Of a DNA stretch of 8,123 nucleotides, positions 6,162 through 8,123 are shown piece by piece (within the stretch, counting starts at the first letter, position 1; every line of letters begins with the position of its first letter). The notes under the pieces were generated by a model. It saw only the letters and a program-made list of their open reading frames with translations, ran no database searches and was not told the origin of the DNA. The position numbers and the translations under genes were made by a program. This stretch comes from Bacillota bacterium (lineage in GTDB: Bacteria > Bacillota_I > Bacilli_A > MOL361 > Turicibacteraceae): positions 1 to 8,123 of the forward strand of contig DNGE01000134.1 of NCBI GenBank assembly GCA_003486705.1, given 5' to 3'.

Positions 6162-6213
6162 AAAAAAGGCATCTCTTTCATCGTTAGCGAAAAAAGACAT
6201 GCCTTCTTTTTTT
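6162..6213. terminator. Bidirectional terminator between the yutH-like and nifU-like genes
   Basis: AAGGCAT (6166-6172) pairs with ATGCCTT (6199-6205), flanked by A6 on the left and, after one C, T7 on the right. The T-run therefore serves transcription from both sides. The 26-base loop can fold further (TCG...CGA). It ends within the stop codon of the nifU-like gene, so both convergent genes share it. Confidence 0.8.
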
Positions 6214-6445
6214 AATAATCTACGTTTTCAACACCGATAACACCTGGTACTTCTTCTAATAAAATTTGTTCAATTCCATCATTTAATGTCGCATCCATTG
6301 AGGCACATCCTGCGCACGCACCTAACATACGAACATAAACAATACCATCTTCAAATTTAATGTACTCAACATCTCCACCATCACGTTGTAAATATGGACG
6401 TAATTTATTTAATATTTCAATAATCAACTTTTCTGTATCATTCAT
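6212..6445 (-). CDS. NifU C-terminal domain protein, short Fe-S scaffold/carrier (YutI-like)
   Basis: A 77-residue protein consisting only of the NifU C-terminal domain, which binds an Fe-S cluster, probably as a dimer, and hands it to apoproteins in the cytoplasm. The cluster-binding CxxC is at Cys44 and Cys47 within LGACAGCASMDATL; the RDGGDVEY and EVPGVIGVENV segments are also standard. The start is set at the ATG at 6445. The longer frame begins with a GTG at 6454 that lies inside the GAGGTG ribosome binding site (6457-6452), whose spacing of six bases fits the ATG. It is shorter than B. subtilis YutI (about 110), lacking an N-terminal extension, but the domain is complete. It has its own SigA promoter (6473-6501), is divergent from dapF, and converges on the yutH-like gene. 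Confidence 0.93.
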   Translation of the reverse strand: MNDTEKLIIEILNKLRPYLQRDGGDVEYIKFEDGIVYVRMLGACAGCASMDATLNDGIEQILLEEVPGVIGVENVDY

Positions 6446-6472
6446 TTCCTTCACCTCATTCTTTTACTAAAA

Positions 6473-6501
6473 ATTATAAAACTATCTCATGGAATTGTAA
6501 A
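6473..6501 (-). promoter_or_regulatory. Strong SigA-type promoter for the nifU-like gene
   Basis: On the minus strand TTTACA (6501-6496), 17 bases, TATAAT (6478-6473): five of six at -35 and six of six at -10 with ideal spacing. The start near 6466 gives a leader of about 20 bases containing the GAGGTG site. Confidence 0.8.
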
Positions 6502-6512
6502 TAAATATACTC

Positions 6513-6541
6513 ATGACTTTGTCGACAAAACTCCCTATTAT
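6513..6541 (+). promoter_or_regulatory. SigA-type promoter for dapF
   Basis: ATGACT (6513-6518), 17 bases, TATTAT (6536-6541): four of six at -35, five of six at -10. The start near 6548 leaves about 25 bases before ATG 6573, room for the TGGAGG site at 6558-6563. It is back to back with the nifU-like promoter, the two -35 boxes being 11 bases apart. This placement also shows that the upstream in-frame ATG at 6513 cannot be the translation start if this promoter is used. Confidence 0.55.
6518..6529. promoter_or_regulatory. 12-base palindrome TTTGTCGACAAA between -35 and -10 of dapF
   Basis: A perfect 12-base palindrome begins at the last base of the proposed -35 and fills the spacer, a position where a bound dimeric repressor would block RNA polymerase. 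It has no known regulator match that I can name. It may be chance in AT-rich DNA, although the GTCGAC core is not AT-only. Confidence 0.3.
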
Positions 6542-6572
6542 AAGTTTTAACCACGAATGGAGGCTTACCCTT

Positions 6573-7397
6573 ATGAAAATTCCTTTCACAAAATTATCTA
6601 CCCTTGGTAACAATTATTTATTTTTAGATTACTTAGATAATGAAGTACCTACTCTTGATTTCTCAAAGCTTGCACAAGAAATGACGCATCCACAAACCGG
6701 AATCGCTTCCGATGGGATTATTATCTTAACCCCCTCAACTGTAGCCGATCTTAAAATGTCCATTTTCAACAACGATGGGTCACTTGCTAAAACATGTGGT
6801 AACGGCCTACGACTTGTTGGACGTTATCTTCGTGAGTTATATGAATCCAAAAACTCAACCTATCATGTTGAAACAGATGCCAATATAGCAACGGTTCATT
6901 TAGCAGAAAATGAAATTACGGTAGATTTAGGATGCGCCTATATGCTAAGCAGTGGTGCGCCACTTTCCTTAACAACAGAACCGATGTTAATGACACAAAC
7001 GGTTAGTAGTCATGTTTGCACGTATATTGTAGATGCCGTATCGTTAGGAAACCCACACTTTATTATTTACAGTAGTACGTCTCACGAAAACATGTATTCA
7101 GAGCTTGAAAAATTATCTAAAAAATACGATGTGAACGTGGGGATTGCAACCATCTTAAGTCAAACGGAAATTAAACTAACGACTTATGAGCGTGGTTCAG
7201 GCTTTACAGGCGCTTGTGGAACAAACACCGCTGCCTGCGTGGCATCAGCTGTTGTACGCGGACATGTTTTACCACACGAAACGATTACCGTGCATTTGCC
7301 TGGCGGACATTTAAACGTAACCTACACTGACCAAGGGCATCTTTTAGCCACACAAAGTACAGACATGGTTTGTACCGGTGTTTATTTTCATGAATAA
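6573..7397 (+). CDS. dapF: Diaminopimelate epimerase
   Basis: A 274-residue cytoplasmic, PLP-independent racemase that converts LL- to meso-diaminopimelate for lysine and peptidoglycan cross-links. The catalytic cysteine pair is visible: Cys75 in NNDGSLAKTCGNGLR and Cys215 in ERGSGFTGACGTNTAA. Other substrate-binding residues of the family are present: Asn13 in LGNN, Asn66/67, Asn160 in GNPHF, Asn188 in VNVG, and Glu206-Arg207. The start is set at 6573, where TGGAGG (6558-6563) is nine bases upstream and the protein begins MKIPFTKLSTLGNNY as family members do; the in-frame ATG 60 bases earlier lacks a ribosome binding site and adds residues not typical of the family. The sequence is somewhat divergent: LSTLGNNY replaces the usual M-x-G-L-G-N-D-F, and an Asn follows ACGT where Gly is common. 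Other epimerases of the fold are possible but less likely. Confidence 0.92.
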   Translation: MKIPFTKLSTLGNNYLFLDYLDNEVPTLDFSKLAQEMTHPQTGIASDGIIILTPSTVADLKMSIFNNDGSLAKTCGNGLRLVGRYLRELYESKNSTYHVETDANIATVHLAENEITVDLGCAYMLSSGAPLSLTTEPMLMTQTVSSHVCTYIVDAVSLGNPHFIIYSSTSHENMYSELEKLSKKYDVNVGIATILSQTEIKLTTYERGSGFTGACGTNTAACVASAVVRGHVLPHETITVHLPGGHLNVTYTDQGHLLATQSTDMVCTGVYFHE

Positions 7398-7427
7398 AAA
7401 AAAATGTCACACTTGTGACATTTTTTT
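7398..7427. terminator. Bidirectional terminator between dapF and the HAD phosphatase gene
   Basis: A7-TGTCAC (7398-7410), loop ACTT, GTGACA-T7 (7415-7427): a perfect 13-bp stem with A and T runs at both ends. It begins at the base after the dapF stop codon, and its last two bases are part of the stop codon of the opposing gene. Each gene therefore terminates immediately at its own end. Confidence 0.92.
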
Positions 7428-8123
7428 ATAGTTCAAATTCAGCTAATGTGTTTAAAAGATGCGTTGGCAACGCATCATACCCTTCTACTTCAGCACGCGT
7501 TGAAACACCTGTTTCAATAAAGATGGTTGGTAATCCGGCGTTAATACCTGCTAAAATGTCCGTGAAATAATTATCGCCAATCATGGCTACATCTTGTGGT
7601 TGAAGGTTGATGAGTTGCAATGCTTTTTCCATAATGATTTTTTCTGGCTTTCCAATAAATAGCGGATCTACCCCTGTTGTAACAGTTAATACTGATGTTA
7701 GTGAACCGTTGCCAGGTAATAAACCGCGTTCTGTCGGAATTGCAACATCACCATTTGTCGAGATAAATTTAGCTCCTTTTCGGATTTGTAGAGCTCCTTT
7801 GGCTAATTTTTCGTACGTAATCTCACGATCAAGCCCGATCACGACGTAATCTGCATTTTCCTCAACAATGCTTAACCCTTTTTCAACGATGGCTGATTGC
7901 AGACCGATTTCACCAATGACATAGACGGTTGCTTCTTTTTGTTCATCTGCAATGTAATCGGCTGCTGCAAGAGATGGTGTATACACTTGCTGCGGTGTCA
8001 CGGGATATCCAAAAGCTTGTAGAACCTCACAAACCATTTCTGGCGTTTTGGTTGAGTTATTCGTTAAAAAGAGATACGGAATTTGTTTTTCGTGTAACTT
8101 TTTAACAAATTCTAATGTCTCTA
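7426..8123 (-). CDS. HAD-superfamily NagD/YutF-like sugar-phosphate phosphatase (5' end beyond window)
   Basis: The frame stays open to the right edge; an internal ATG at 8037 is not the start, because the 28 codons before it continue the family sequence. 231 residues are visible of about 255-260 expected, so roughly 25-30 residues, including the nucleophile D-x-D-G-T motif, are missing. Seen in order: HAD motif II LFLTNNST (visible residues 17-24), a C2-type cap domain (roughly 45-145), motif III lysine in GKPEKIIME (about 157-165), and the Mg-binding motif IV GDNYFTDI (182-189). NagD-type enzymes dephosphorylate small phosphorylated metabolites; the substrate here is unknown. B. subtilis YutF, in the same genomic neighbourhood as yutG-yutH-yutI, is the closest relative I can name. 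It converges on dapF over a shared terminator. Confidence 0.92.
   Translation of the reverse strand, partial: ETLEFVKKLHEKQIPYLFLTNNSTKTPEMVCEVLQAFGYPVTPQQVYTPSLAAADYIADEQKEATVYVIGEIGLQSAIVEKGLSIVEENADYVVIGLDREITYEKLAKGALQIRKGAKFISTNGDVAIPTERGLLPGNGSLTSVLTVTTGVDPLFIGKPEKIIMEKALQLINLQPQDVAMIGDNYFTDILAGINAGLPTIFIETGVSTRAEVEGYDALPTHLLNTLAEFEL

Noticed and set aside
5952..6215. Plus-strand open frame of 87 codons overlapping the end of the yutH-like gene
   Set aside because: Out-of-frame shadow that runs through the shared terminator hairpin; no ribosome binding site.
7607..7849. Plus-strand open frame opposite the HAD phosphatase gene
   Set aside because: Antisense shadow of a well-supported gene; no ribosome binding site or domain.
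8035..8037. ATG as the start of the HAD phosphatase gene
   Set aside because: The upstream in-frame sequence encodes the conserved LFLTNNST motif of the family, so the gene continues beyond the window.

Overview
The window is AT-rich, compactly organised DNA of a low-GC, Gram-positive, endospore-forming bacterium (Bacillota). Shine-Dalgarno sites are strong (GAGGTG, AAGGGA, GGAGG) and promoters look like SigA or SigE of Bacillus. Most genes have recognisable counterparts in the Bacillus subtilis yut/yui/yum region: yumC, yuiD, yutG, yutH, yutI, dapF and yutF. A YutH-like spore-coat gene behind a near-consensus SigE promoter argues for sporulation. A gut Bacilli relative such as Turicibacter would fit, but that is inference only.

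Layout. The left edge (1-74, minus strand) holds the first 24 codons of an S1 RNA-binding-domain protein with an extended -10 promoter. A gene-poor stretch of almost 490 bases follows. Then come two plus-strand genes (561-1526 and 1681-2715) encoding paralogous, beta-rich, DUF11-like proteins with no signal peptide or anchor. A strong terminator closes this unit. They are the only genes here without a clear function and the most interesting part of the window.

From 2875 to 5092 the minus strand carries a cluster transcribed leftward: pgpA/yutG-like phosphatase, yuiD-like divergent PAP2 protein, and YumC-type ferredoxin/flavodoxin-NADP+ reductase, which has its own promoter. Divergent from this cluster is the yutH-like gene (start at 5183 preferred). 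It converges on a short NifU-type Fe-S scaffold gene (6212-6445, minus), with a shared bidirectional terminator. NifU and dapF (6573-7397, plus) are transcribed divergently from back-to-back SigA-type promoters. dapF converges on a partial HAD-family NagD/YutF-like phosphatase (7426 to the right edge, minus) over a 13-bp hairpin that serves both genes.

The housekeeping genes cover electron transfer to ferredoxin/flavodoxin, Fe-S cluster assembly, phospholipid phosphatase-like enzymes and diaminopimelate synthesis for peptidoglycan/lysine. The YutH-like protein and, more speculatively, the DUF11-like pair may belong to the spore surface. No CRISPR array, insertion sequence, tRNA or rRNA was seen.
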